In this document: positions 8,721-17,122 of the stretch, piece by piece | Layout of the letters: the number at the start of each line of letters is the position of its first letter | Numbering within the stretch: position 1 is the first letter of the stretch | NCBI RefSeq assembly: GCF_026651855.1 | Contig: NZ_CP093280.1 | Coordinates: 7,090,501-7,154,500 of the forward strand | Direction of reading: 5' to 3' | DNA: 64,000 nt | DNA from: Pseudomonas silvicola | GTDB lineage: Bacteria; Pseudomonadota; Gammaproteobacteria; Pseudomonadales; Pseudomonadaceae | Notes under the pieces: generated by a model | The model's database searches: none | What the model was told of the DNA's origin: nothing | The model's input: the letters and a program-made list of their open reading frames with translations, nothing else | Program-made: the position numbers and the translations under genes

Positions 8721-9866
8721 TTATAGACAAGTGGCAAGTACCCGCACCAGTTTCTGCGCGCGGGGGTCCATGAGCACATAGGGGCCCAGGGTGTTGGTGA
8801 CGAAGCCAAAGGCCACGTCATGTTCAGGGTCGGCGAAACCGACGGAGCCACCGGCACCAGGATGGCCGAAGGCCTTGGCACCGAGGCCGAAGGTGGCATT
8901 GGCGAGGTCCGGCTGGTCAAGCATGCAGCCCAGGCCAAAACGGGTGGGCGTGAGCAAGGTCTTGTCTGGACCGATGCTGTGTTCGCGGGTCAATTCATTG
9001 AGCAGTTCGGCTTCCAGAAGGCTGCCATCCAGCAAGCCGGTGTAGAAGCCGGCCAGGCTGCGGGCGTTGCCGTGGCCATTGGCGGCCGGTTGCTGCATGC
9101 GCCGCCACTCCGGCTTGTTGGTGCTGGTCAGCACCGACGGCGGGTTGGTGAAGGCGCGGGTGCTCATGGCGGTGGGTTCACGCAGGGTTACCTGCAACAG
9201 GCGCTGGGCGGCTTCATCCCCCATGTTGCCCTTGCTGCGGGCGATGTGGGCGACGCGATGGAACTCTGCATCGGCCAGGCCGACATGAAAGTCCAGGCCC
9301 AGGGGGCGCGCCACCCGTGCGCCGATGGACTCGCCAGGGCCGCGGCCATCGGCACGGCGCAGCAACTCACCCACCAGCCAGCCATAGGTGATGGCAGCAT
9401 AGCCGTGGCCCGTGCCGGGCTCCCACCAGGGCGCCTCGGCGGCCAGGGCGTCGACCATCATCTGCCAGTCGTACAAGGCCTCGGCGGGCAGCAGTTCGCG
9501 CAACGCAGGCAGGCCTGCCTGATGGCAGAGCAACTGGCGCAACGTGACGCTTTCCTTGCCGGCCGCGGCGAACTGCGGCCAGTAGCGAGCCACGGGGGCG
9601 TCCAGGTCCAGCTTGCCCTCGCCCACTAGCTGCAGCGCCGTGACCGCCGTGAACGTCTTGGTGCATGAGAACAGGTTGGCGATGGTATCGCTGTGCCACG
9701 CCTCCTGGCCGTCCTTGTCGGCGGTGCCGGCCCACAGGTCGATGACCGTGCGCCCACCCACCTGGATGCAGAGCGCGGCACCGCGCTCCTGGGGATCGTC
9801 GAATAGGGCGGCAAAAGCTTCGCGCACTGCCTCGAACTGAAGCTCGTAATGACCTTGAATCTGCAC
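8721..9866 (-). CDS. Serine hydrolase, EstB/class C beta-lactamase-like (family VIII esterase)
   Basis: A 381-residue cytoplasmic protein of the beta-lactamase/DD-peptidase fold without a signal peptide, which fits EstB-type esterases more than a periplasmic beta-lactamase. The S-x-x-K nucleophile motif is SCTK at residues 67-70, a catalytic tyrosine is likely at about 156 in GTGHGYAAITYG, and FGHPGAGGS near residue 340 stands for the third motif. The start codon is GTG at 9866 with GGGAGCGG upstream. The longer open frame to 10034 has no ribosome site and no family similarity. The natural substrate is unknown. Confidence 0.88.
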   Translation of the reverse strand: MQIQGHYELQFEAVREAFAALFDDPQERGAALCIQVGGRTVIDLWAGTADKDGQEAWHSDTIANLFSCTKTFTAVTALQLVGEGKLDLDAPVARYWPQFAAAGKESVTLRQLLCHQAGLPALRELLPAEALYDWQMMVDALAAEAPWWEPGTGHGYAAITYGWLVGELLRRADGRGPGESIGARVARPLGLDFHVGLADAEFHRVAHIARSKGNMGDEAAQRLLQVTLREPTAMSTRAFTNPPSVLTSTNKPEWRRMQQPAANGHGNARSLAGFYTGLLDGSLLEAELLNELTREHSIGPDKTLLTPTRFGLGCMLDQPDLANATFGLGAKAFGHPGAGGSVGFADPEHDVAFGFVTNTLGPYVLMDPRAQKLVRVLATCL

Positions 9867-10007
9867 CCGACCGCTCCCTGAACAGCATTGAACAAAGTGG
9901 CAGGCATTGTTCCAGCCCTTGAGGCTTTTGTGAACAGGTGCTTGCCAGGTGGTAGGTAACTTTCTGCTTACCGGGAAGGATTTGCCTGGGCTCAGGCCAA
10001 TGTCTTT

Positions 10008-10035
10008 CGTGAGGGCTGGCTTGCCGGCCCTCACG
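10008..10035. terminator. Hairpin downstream of agarase-like gene
   Basis: Perfect 9-bp arms CGTGAGGGC (10008-10016) and GCCCTCACG (10027-10035) around a TGGCTTGCCG loop that can itself pair partly. It lies 25 bp past the agarase-like stop on the minus strand. No T-run follows, so it may equally be a REP-like element. The rest of 9867-10060 holds nothing I can identify. Confidence 0.4.
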
Positions 10036-10060
10036 CCAGGACAGTTGCAGCAGGGTTTCG

Positions 10061-12361
10061 CTAAGGGTGACCGCCGCCGCGGTGGCCCTCGGCGTGACCA
10101 TGCTCGGCGCCCTTGCCGCCGGCTTCAGGGGCCGGGGCGGTTTTCAACGCCTTGGCCAACTGGTCAAGGCTGTCGAGGTTGCTTTTGCGCACCGCGCCAA
10201 CGAAGCCCTGGTAGGGTACGTCCGTCACACCCACCAGGCCGAAGTGGCCGTTCTCGCCATCCAGCAAACGGCCGGTCACCGGTTGGTCCAGGTATTGGAA
10301 CCAGTGCACGCCAACGATCGTCGGCTCTTGCAGCGCCGCCTTCAGGAAGGTGGCGTAGGCGTTGCCGCGGTCCTCTTCCCTGGCCACTTCCATCGGCCCT
10401 GGCCAGAACGGCCCGCGGTCACGGGAGCCGAACGTGAATTCGGACACCAGCACCGGCTTGTCCAGCTCGCGCAAGCGCGCGAAGTCATAGCCATCCTGTG
10501 GCTTGGGCGTATAGAAGTTGAAGCTCAGCACGTCGCAGTACTGGGCGCAGGACGCCACGGCCTCGGGGCTGGACACGGCATAGCGGCCACCCAGCAGCAG
10601 ATGGTTGGGCGCATGCCACTTCAGGGCATCGGAAATGGTCTTGAAGTAGGTGTCGGCGAAAACGCGTTGGAACTGCTTGAGGTCAGCCTCGATTTCCGGG
10701 TGCTCGGGGTTGGGCTGCGGTGCTTCAAAGCCAGGGTCTTCCATCAGTTCCCAGGCGGGCAGGTTGATGCCCCAGGCCTTGGACAGGCCTTCCTGGTTGC
10801 GGTACTTGTCACGCAACTGCTTGAGGAAGGCGCGCTTGGCCGGTACGTCGGTGGTCTGGCGCAACGTGCCGTAGGCCAACGCGTAACGGGCCTTGGGGTC
10901 GTTGCCGGGGCCTGCCCAGGCCAGTTCATTGTCGGCGAAGTAGCCGATCAGCCACGGATCGTCACGGTGGTCGCGGGCGGCAATGGCCACGGCACGCTCG
11001 GTGGCCATGGCGAAACGCGGGTCGAACGGGTCGGGCATGCGGCCCCACCAGTCCATGCCGGTACTGATGCTGGCGTAGTCACCGACGATCGATAGCGGTA
11101 ATACATAAGGCACGCGCTGGTTGCCTTCCAGCGCCGGTGCACTCCAGTTGCCCACGGTATTGAAACCCCAGGCCTGGAGGCGGTCCAGGGTGTGTTTCTG
11201 CCAGCGAATGGCGTCAAACGGCCGGGGCTGGCATGGGGCCTGCGGTGTCGGCGTGCAAGGCTCGGCGTAAGTACGCTGCAGGTTGGCCCCATAGAAATCG
11301 AACCAGCGCCCGCTGCCGAAGCCACGGCCCACGGATGAACCATTGCCGTCCTGGTTGTTGCTCTGGCCGTAGTACTGGGCCTCGGCCTCACCAGCCTTGG
11401 GCAGGTGGGTGAACATCCATTCGCGCCCTTGCACGTAGGTGCGGTCGCCATCGGCGGTCACCGCGTTGACGCCCAGGGAGTAGAACGGGTGGCCTTCCGG
11501 GGTAACCAGGTACCAACGGCCGTCGCGCTTTTCAGTACGGAAGAAACCGCTGGCATTGAAAGCCGGGCCCTGGTTCAGGCCGCCGAACTTGTCCAGCGGC
11601 GCCTTCTCGCGCTCGGCCAGCCAGCCGTTGAGCTGCTGCTGTTCACGAGTGGCCGCGGTCTTGAGCTGGTCATCGCTGGTGACCTTCTCCGGCCAGCGGC
11701 CACGGCTGAACTGGCCGTATTCGTCGACGATAGCGGTATAAGCGGCTTTCTGCAGGGCATCGCCCTCCACCACGCCGAAGCGTTCCAGAAGGATGTTCTG
11801 CGCCACGGCTGGCTTGTCCATGGACAAGGTCACCGACACCACCTGGCTGGCGGTCAACTCGCCCTCACTGCTGGCCAGCAGGGTACGTTGGCCATCCTGC
11901 ACCCAGGGCATGGGCGGCGCGGCGCGCATACCCTGGCTCAAGGGCGAGCTGGCGTGCAACGGGATGACCAGCGTCTGCGCCGGGCCGGCTGGCAGGTCAA
12001 TGCGGCTGGTGAGGGTCTTGCCGTCGTTGCTCTGGATTTTCACGTACAGGGTCACGGCCCAGTCCATGGCACTTTGCGCGCGCAACGTCATGGCCCCATC
12101 GGCCGACCAGTCCCAGGCGCCCGTCTGCGGTTTGAGGGTCAGGCTGGGGGCGGCCACCGGGCTGAAGGTCACCCGGCGCAACACTTCGCCTTCGGCCGTC
12201 TGTTCGGCATTGTACTGCGGCAGGCTGGCATCCGCGGTCGTCACCTGCACCACGTCGGCAGGACGAACGAAGTTGAACAGCGTCTGCTGAGCACCCGGCG
12301 CTGCCATCAGCGGGGTGGTGAACAACACTGCGAATACAACGGGCAACAAACGGCGAATCAT
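10061..12361 (-). CDS. Exported agarase-like glycoside hydrolase
   Basis: A 766-residue secreted or periplasmic protein with signal peptide MIRRLLPVVFAVLFTTPLMA. Residues ~25-220 look like a beta-sandwich (carbohydrate-binding-like) region. Residues ~260-720 look like a TIM barrel of glycosidase clan A: YFADNELAW near residue 477 would supply the acid/base glutamate, and VLVSEFTFGSR near 640 the nucleophile. Homologues in pseudomonads are usually labelled putative beta-agarase. Agar is unlikely to be the true substrate for a soil bacterium, so an endogenous or plant beta-galactan is a reasonable guess only. The C-terminal tail is Gly/His rich (GGKGAEHGHAEGHRGGGH). Confidence 0.72.
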   Translation of the reverse strand: MIRRLLPVVFAVLFTTPLMAAPGAQQTLFNFVRPADVVQVTTADASLPQYNAEQTAEGEVLRRVTFSPVAAPSLTLKPQTGAWDWSADGAMTLRAQSAMDWAVTLYVKIQSNDGKTLTSRIDLPAGPAQTLVIPLHASSPLSQGMRAAPPMPWVQDGQRTLLASSEGELTASQVVSVTLSMDKPAVAQNILLERFGVVEGDALQKAAYTAIVDEYGQFSRGRWPEKVTSDDQLKTAATREQQQLNGWLAEREKAPLDKFGGLNQGPAFNASGFFRTEKRDGRWYLVTPEGHPFYSLGVNAVTADGDRTYVQGREWMFTHLPKAGEAEAQYYGQSNNQDGNGSSVGRGFGSGRWFDFYGANLQRTYAEPCTPTPQAPCQPRPFDAIRWQKHTLDRLQAWGFNTVGNWSAPALEGNQRVPYVLPLSIVGDYASISTGMDWWGRMPDPFDPRFAMATERAVAIAARDHRDDPWLIGYFADNELAWAGPGNDPKARYALAYGTLRQTTDVPAKRAFLKQLRDKYRNQEGLSKAWGINLPAWELMEDPGFEAPQPNPEHPEIEADLKQFQRVFADTYFKTISDALKWHAPNHLLLGGRYAVSSPEAVASCAQYCDVLSFNFYTPKPQDGYDFARLRELDKPVLVSEFTFGSRDRGPFWPGPMEVAREEDRGNAYATFLKAALQEPTIVGVHWFQYLDQPVTGRLLDGENGHFGLVGVTDVPYQGFVGAVRKSNLDSLDQLAKALKTAPAPEAGGKGAEHGHAEGHRGGGHP

Positions 12362-12445
12362 GGGGTTCCAGCTCTCCTTGATGGCCGGTGTCGGCCTCGA
12401 TCAGGTCTATAGACAGCGTAACAGGGCATTGTAGCCCTGCCCGCT

Positions 12446-14590
12446 TCAGGAAATTTCGCGGCGAAATGGCGGCAGGGCGTTGAGGATCGCCTTGCCGTAG
12501 CGCTGGGTCACCAGGCGGCGATCCAGCAGGGTGATGGTGCCGCGATCCTGCTCGGTCCGCAGCAGACGGCCGCAGGCCTGAATCAGCTTGAGTGAAGCAT
12601 CGGGCACGGCGATTTCCATGAACGGATTTCCGCCACGGGCCTCGATCCACTCCGCCAGCGCCGCTTCCACCGGGTCGTCCGGTACCGCGAAGGGAATCTT
12701 GGCGATGACCACGTGCTCGCAGTAAGCACCCGGCAAGTCGACGCCCTCGGCGAAGCTGGCCAAGCCAAACAGCACGCTGGACTCGCCACCATCGACGCGA
12801 GCCTTGTGCTTGTTCAGGGTTTCCTGCTTGGACAGGTTGCCCTGGATGAACACCTGGCGGCGCCAGTCGCGGTCCAGGCCGTCGAACACGTCCTGCATCT
12901 GCCGACGAGAGGAGAACAGCACCAGGGTGCCGCGCGAGCCCTCGACCAGGCCCGGCAGGTCACGGATGATCGCCGCGGTGTGGGCCGCCGCGTCACGGGG
13001 GTCGGCACGCAGGTCGGGCACCCTCAGCACGCCGGCGTCGGCGTGGTGGAAGGGGCTCGGTACCACGGCGGTGACCGCTGCCTTGGGCAGGCCGGCACGC
13101 ATGCGGAAGCGGTCGAACTTGCCCAGCGCGGTCAGTGTCGCCGAGGTCACCAGGGCACCGTGCGCCACATTCCACAGGGTGCGGCGCAGCATCTCGGCCG
13201 CCAGAATCGGGCTGGCGTTGACTTCAATGTCGAACATCGCGCCGCTGTCGGCCAGGGTCAGCCAGCGCGCCATGGGCGGGCTGTCTTCAGGGTCTTCGGC
13301 CGTGAAGGCCGTCCACAGCTCCCAGTTGCCCTGGGCACGGGACAGCAGGCTGCCGAACAGCGGGTACCACTCCTCGGCCTGGTGGCTGGCGATGCCGATG
13401 CTTTTCTCGCCGTCCATGCCTTCCTTGAGCAATTCGGTCAAGCGGGTGAACAGGTCATTGAGCCGGGCGAAGCCCTTCTTCAGCTCGATGCCGATTTCGC
13501 GGATGTGCTCAGGCACCACGCCGCCTTCGAAGCGATGGCGTGGCCGCTCGCGACCTTCCATGTCTTCCCCCGCACGGAAGTCGGCCAGCTGTTCGCAGGC
13601 GCTGAACATGAACTGCTGGTGGGTCTTGATCTCGCGGGCCAGCTCCGGCACCTGTTCGATCAGCTTCCCCAGGTCACCCGGCAGCGGGTGCTGGGCCAGC
13701 AGCTTGGTCAGGTTCTTGGCCGTGCTTTCCAGCCAGTCGGCGGTGGAACGCAGGCGCGTGTAGTGGGCGAAATGGCCGATGGCCTTGTCCGGCAGGTGGT
13801 GGCCTTCGTCGAAGACGTAGATGGTGTCGCGCGGGTCAGGCAGCACGGCGCCGCCGCCCAGGGCCAGGTCGGCCAGCACCATGTCGTGGTTGGTGACGAT
13901 CACATCCACCTTGCCCATGCCTTCGCGGGCCTTGTAGAAGGCGCACTGCTGGAAGTTGGGGCAATGGCGGTTGGTACACTGGCTGTGGTCGGTGGTCACC
14001 CGCGCCCAGTCCTTGTCTTCCAGCGCGGTGGCCCAACTGTCGCGGTCACCGTCCCATTTGTTGCCAGCCAGTTTCTCGATCATGCTGGTGAACAGCTTCT
14101 GGCTGGCCTCGTCCACCTCGATGCGAAAGCCTTCCTCCTCGAACAACTGAGCGGTGGCCGTCTGGGCGTGCCCTTCCTGCAGCAGTACGTCGAGCTTGGA
14201 CAGGCACAGGTAGCGCCCACGGCCCTTGGCCAGCGAGAACGTGAAGCTCAGCCCGCTGTTCTTCATCAGGTCGGGCAGGTCCTTGTAGACGATCTGCTCC
14301 TGCAGCGCGACCGTGGCCGTGGCGATGACCAGGCGTTTGCCCGCCGCCTTGGCAGCCGGTATCGAGGCCAGGCTGTACGCCACGGTCTTGCCGGTACCGG
14401 TGCCTGCCTCGACCGCGACCACGGCACAGTCGCCCGAGCGTCGCCCTTCGTCGTCGCAGTCGATGTCGCCCAGCACCTTGGCGACTTCGGCGATCATCAA
14501 GCGCTGGCCGTAGCGGGGCTTGAGGCTCTTGGCTTCGAGGAAACGCGAATAGGCGCCCTGGATCTGGGATTTGAGTTCGTTACTGATCAT
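12446..14590 (-). CDS. dinG: ATP-dependent DNA helicase DinG
   Basis: XPD-like superfamily 2 helicase with an iron-sulfur cluster that unwinds DNA 5'-to-3' and resolves R-loops and replication-transcription conflicts. The 714-residue length matches E. coli DinG. Motifs in order: Walker A EAGTGTGKTVAY near 62, four candidate Fe-S cysteines (YLCLSK near 130, then CTNRHCPNFQQC at ~203-214), DEGHH box near 263, and C-terminal helicase motifs including SFAEGVDLPG and QACGRLLRTEQDRG. The start ATG at 14590 begins MISNELKSQIQ; the open frame upstream to 15154 runs into the divergent copD-like gene and is not coding. Confidence 0.96.
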   Translation of the reverse strand: MISNELKSQIQGAYSRFLEAKSLKPRYGQRLMIAEVAKVLGDIDCDDEGRRSGDCAVVAVEAGTGTGKTVAYSLASIPAAKAAGKRLVIATATVALQEQIVYKDLPDLMKNSGLSFTFSLAKGRGRYLCLSKLDVLLQEGHAQTATAQLFEEEGFRIEVDEASQKLFTSMIEKLAGNKWDGDRDSWATALEDKDWARVTTDHSQCTNRHCPNFQQCAFYKAREGMGKVDVIVTNHDMVLADLALGGGAVLPDPRDTIYVFDEGHHLPDKAIGHFAHYTRLRSTADWLESTAKNLTKLLAQHPLPGDLGKLIEQVPELAREIKTHQQFMFSACEQLADFRAGEDMEGRERPRHRFEGGVVPEHIREIGIELKKGFARLNDLFTRLTELLKEGMDGEKSIGIASHQAEEWYPLFGSLLSRAQGNWELWTAFTAEDPEDSPPMARWLTLADSGAMFDIEVNASPILAAEMLRRTLWNVAHGALVTSATLTALGKFDRFRMRAGLPKAAVTAVVPSPFHHADAGVLRVPDLRADPRDAAAHTAAIIRDLPGLVEGSRGTLVLFSSRRQMQDVFDGLDRDWRRQVFIQGNLSKQETLNKHKARVDGGESSVLFGLASFAEGVDLPGAYCEHVVIAKIPFAVPDDPVEAALAEWIEARGGNPFMEIAVPDASLKLIQACGRLLRTEQDRGTITLLDRRLVTQRYGKAILNALPPFRREIS

Positions 14591-14686
14591 GGTTCTGGGG
14601 CATGAACGCCTGGATAAATTTTCAGTGTTTCGATTTGGGCCGCTATCATACCCCGCTAAACCCTCGCGCGCTGAACGGAGATCCAC

Positions 14687-15151
14687 ATGGCAGCCTTTGC
14701 TCCCCTCTACACCCTGCATGTCTGGGCAGCGCTGATCTGGGTCGGCGGCATGTTCTTCGCCTGGCTGGTGCTGCGCCCGGCGGTGGTTACAGCGCTGGAA
14801 GGGCCAGCACGGATGAAGCTGTGGGCGGAAGTTTTCCGACGCTTTTTTCTCTGGGTCTGGCTGGCGGTGCTGATTCTTCCGATAAGTGGCATCGGCATGA
14901 TCCAGATCAGCTTCAGCGGTTTCGAGACCGCGCCGCGTTATGTGCAGGTGATGATGGGCCTGTACCTGGTGATGGTGGCGCTGTTCGTGCGCATCACCAC
15001 CCTGCAATTGCCTACCTTTACCCAAGCGGTGAAAGCCGAAGACTGGCAGACAGGCGCCACCAGCCTGGCGCAGATTCGCCGGCTGGTGGGTATCAACCTG
15101 ATCATTGGCTTCGTGGTGGTGGCGGTGGCCGCGGCGCGACCACCGTTCTGA
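14687..15151 (+). CDS. CopD-family integral membrane protein
   Basis: A 154-residue protein with four predicted transmembrane helices (about 8-28, 52-74, 82-102, 130-148), starting FAPLYTLHVWAALIWVGGMFF. The pattern H-x-x-x-x-x-x-W-x-G-G-M is characteristic of the CopD/PcoD copper-resistance membrane family and of HemJ-like proteins. It stands alone here without copC or other copper genes, so a role in copper import or resistance is only a family-level suggestion. It is divergent from dinG with a 96-bp gap containing a TATCAT -10-like element at 14644-14649. Confidence 0.78.
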   Translation: MAAFAPLYTLHVWAALIWVGGMFFAWLVLRPAVVTALEGPARMKLWAEVFRRFFLWVWLAVLILPISGIGMIQISFSGFETAPRYVQVMMGLYLVMVALFVRITTLQLPTFTQAVKAEDWQTGATSLAQIRRLVGINLIIGFVVVAVAAARPPF

Positions 15152-15157
15152 CAACCG

Positions 15158-15916
15158 TCAGAGACGCTGGACCGTCAGCGCGCCCGCGCGGCCGGCCACG
15201 CCCGGTTCGCCCGGCTGGCCAGCACGGCCGGCCTTGCCGCCTGCGGTATCGTAGACAAAGCACCCTTTGGACTTCCCGCCCGGGCCAGGCTTGCCAGGCG
15301 CACCCGGCTGGCCACCGGCGCCACCGTCGACCTGCACCTTGATGGCCTCGGCCGGATAGTCACGCGGCAGTTGCAGGTGCACCTGCGCCCCCGCGGCGCC
15401 ATCGTGGCCATTGCCGCCATTGAGCCCATTGGCGCCGTGGCCGGCCTCACCCCACAGGCAACCCGGCTCGGTACCGCTGCCGCCATCGAGGCCGAAATAG
15501 CCCGGCGCGCCAGCGCCGCCACGGGCGTCCACCGACAGCTGCGCGCCTTGAAGCGACTGCAATTGCAACTGCAGGTCGCGGCCCGGCAGGGCGACCTTCT
15601 CATAGGTGCCCGGCGCACCGCGTGCAAGGATCTGGCTGCCCTCCCCCAGCGTCGCATGGCGGGCTTCGATACGCAATTGCTGGGCCCCGGGCACGATGGC
15701 GATACGCGCCTCATGGCCCAGTTGCAACTCGCCCACCTTCAGTTCCACCAGGTTGTCGGGCACCAACAGGGTGGCGTAATCCTCGATCACCAGGCGGTCA
15801 AGGGTCAGTACCCCGTCCTTGCCCGGCAGTCGCATCAGGGAATGGGGTTCGACACTCAGGCTATCGGCCATCGCCAAAGGCGTGAACAGCGCCGCTACCA
15901 GACACAGCCTACGCAT
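15158..15916 (-). CDS. Exported collagen-like Gly-rich protein
   Basis: A 252-residue protein with a signal peptide (MRRLCLVAALFTPLAMADS), a beta-rich middle region (about 25-135), and two Gly-X-Y tracts. One lies around 140-180 (DARGGAGAPGYFGLDGG) and one at 215-245 (GAPGKPGPGGKSKG, GKAGRAGQPGEPG). Such short triple-helix-like repeats are unusual for a Pseudomonas core protein. The start at 15916 gives an intact signal peptide; its ATG lies within the last codons of the DUF1145 gene (8-bp overlap), implying translational coupling. The two cysteines in the Gly-rich part could form a disulfide. Function unknown. Confidence 0.72.
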   Translation of the reverse strand: MRRLCLVAALFTPLAMADSLSVEPHSLMRLPGKDGVLTLDRLVIEDYATLLVPDNLVELKVGELQLGHEARIAIVPGAQQLRIEARHATLGEGSQILARGAPGTYEKVALPGRDLQLQLQSLQGAQLSVDARGGAGAPGYFGLDGGSGTEPGCLWGEAGHGANGLNGGNGHDGAAGAQVHLQLPRDYPAEAIKVQVDGGAGGQPGAPGKPGPGGKSKGCFVYDTAGGKAGRAGQPGEPGVAGRAGALTVQRL

Positions 15917-16187
15917 TGTTGCTCTCCTGCACCGACCGGGTCGGAATTGAACGGACATGAAAAATACCCACCAGCAGGATCTGCAGGCGGTCAAACCAGG
16001 GATGGCTGCGGCCACGCAGACTGGCCCGGAACAGCAACACTTCCAGCAGATGCAACAGCATCAACGCGGCACCGGCGATGTTGATCAGCAGGTTGAACGG
16101 ATAAGTAGCGGGCATGAACAGGTTCAACAGTACCACCCACCAGAACAGTACCGTCAGGCCCTTGCCCAGGCCCCAGAGCAATGCCAT
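15909..16187 (-). CDS. DUF1145 family small membrane protein
   Basis: A 92-residue protein with two hydrophobic helices (about 8-26 and 32-52) beginning MALLWGLGKGLTVLFWWVVLLNLFMP and a basic segment RASLRGRSHPWFDRLQ. It resembles the DUF1145/YhhL family of gammaproteobacterial membrane proteins of unknown function. Its stop codon TAG overlaps the ATG of the collagen-like gene downstream, so the two are probably one transcriptional and translational unit. Confidence 0.75.
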   Translation of the reverse strand: MALLWGLGKGLTVLFWWVVLLNLFMPATYPFNLLINIAGAALMLLHLLEVLLFRASLRGRSHPWFDRLQILLVGIFHVRSIPTRSVQESNNA

Positions 16188-16234
16188 GTCCTTTCCCCGG
16201 AATGATTGTTGTTTGCCAGCACAGTAACGGGGGG

Positions 16235-16286
16235 AGCTGCAAGCTGCAAGCTAAAGGCAACGCCCATCAGCTTGCAGCGTGCAGCT
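16235..16286. repeat. Long inverted repeat (AGCTGCAAGCTGCAAGCT type)
   Basis: Arms of 18 bp at 16235-16252 and 16269-16286 with one mismatch and a 16-bp loop. Each arm is itself a tandem of GCTGCAA units. It lies between the OmpA lipoprotein stop (16304, minus) and the DUF1145 start (16187), and could be a terminator or a copy of a dispersed Pseudomonas intergenic repeat. Confidence 0.6.
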
Positions 16287-16303
16287 AACCGCTGGCAGCT
16301 TCG

Positions 16304-17032
16304 TCAGCGGTTGATATGCAGCTCTACCCTGCGGTTCTGCGCCCGCCCCTCATCGGTGCTGTTGTCAGCCACTGGCTTGCGCTCGCCATCACCCTCGCTG
16401 GTCACCTTGCCGGCCGGTATGCCCTGGCTGATCAGGAACCGAGCCACGCTGTCGGCGCGCCGCTCCGAAAGTTTCTGGTTATAGGCGTCGCTGCCCTTGC
16501 TGTCGGTGTTGCCCACGACCTTGATGCTGACCACATCGGCGGCCTTGAGCTTGCCCAGCAGCGCCGAGAGCTGGCTGCGGGCTTCGGCCGTCAGCGCCGA
16601 CGAATCGAAGGCGAAGAGCACGTTGCCAGCATCGCTCAGGGTAATCACTTCTTCAGGTGGCGGTGGCGGCGGTTCGGGCGCCTTGGCAGTCGCCGGGTAC
16701 TGCGGCAACGGGCAGCCCATGTGGTCGACCGGGGTATTGGGTGGGGTGCCGGGGCAATGGTCGCGACGGTCGAACACGCCATCGCCGTCCTCGTCGCCAT
16801 CCTGGGCAAAACAGATCAGGCCGCCGGTGATCGCGCCCAGAACCCCCAGGCCACCGGCCCACGAAGAACTCTTGATGGCACCCAGGCCACCCCCTGCCAC
16901 ACCACCGATGACGCTGCAGATAGGCCAGTTCCTTTGATTGAGCGGGGCACTGCCATCACTGGTAGTGGCGCAACCGGAAAGAACACTGCTGACCAGAAGA
17001 ACGGGGAGTGCTGCCCGCCAGATTGATCTCAT
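16304..17032 (-). CDS. OmpA-family lipoprotein with DGDxDGDG calcium-type repeat (copy 2)
   Basis: A 242-residue lipoprotein: signal peptide with lipobox VLSG-C, a glycine-zipper segment (VIGGVAGGGLGAIKSS), an acidic thrombospondin-3-like motif DGDEDGDGVFDRRDHCPGTP likely to bind Ca2+, a Pro-rich linker, and an OmpA peptidoglycan-binding domain (about 130-240; VVGNTDSKGSDAYNQKLSERRAD, GRAQNRRVELHINR). It is paralogous along its whole length to the gene at 17123, with which it is tandem. Its ribosome site AGGAG sits inside a long hairpin (17041-17076), so translation is likely restrained by RNA structure. Confidence 0.88.
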   Translation of the reverse strand: MRSIWRAALPVLLVSSVLSGCATTSDGSAPLNQRNWPICSVIGGVAGGGLGAIKSSSWAGGLGVLGAITGGLICFAQDGDEDGDGVFDRRDHCPGTPPNTPVDHMGCPLPQYPATAKAPEPPPPPPEEVITLSDAGNVLFAFDSSALTAEARSQLSALLGKLKAADVVSIKVVGNTDSKGSDAYNQKLSERRADSVARFLISQGIPAGKVTSEGDGERKPVADNSTDEGRAQNRRVELHINR

Positions 17033-17040
17033 ATGAAATG

Positions 17041-17076
17041 CTCCTGTGTCACCGGCCCTTGCCGGTCACACAGGAG
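17041..17076 (-). promoter_or_regulatory. Hairpin sequestering the ribosome-binding site of the 17032 gene
   Basis: Sixteen-base arms at 17041-17056 and 17061-17076 pair at 15 of 16 positions around a 4-base loop. Read on the minus strand the 3' arm ends in ACAGGAG, which is the Shine-Dalgarno element 8 bases before the ATG at 17032. No T-run follows, so a simple terminator for the upstream gene is less likely than translational control or transcription attenuation. Confidence 0.55.
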
Positions 17077-17122
17077 TAAAGACCGGCCTGTGAGAGTTCA
17101 CAAGCCGCCAACCCTACCGTTT

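Noticed and set aside
12713-14605. A 630-codon open frame on the plus strand opposite dinG
   Set aside because: It mirrors the dinG gene exactly, has no family features, and is a common result of high-GC codon bias in the real gene.
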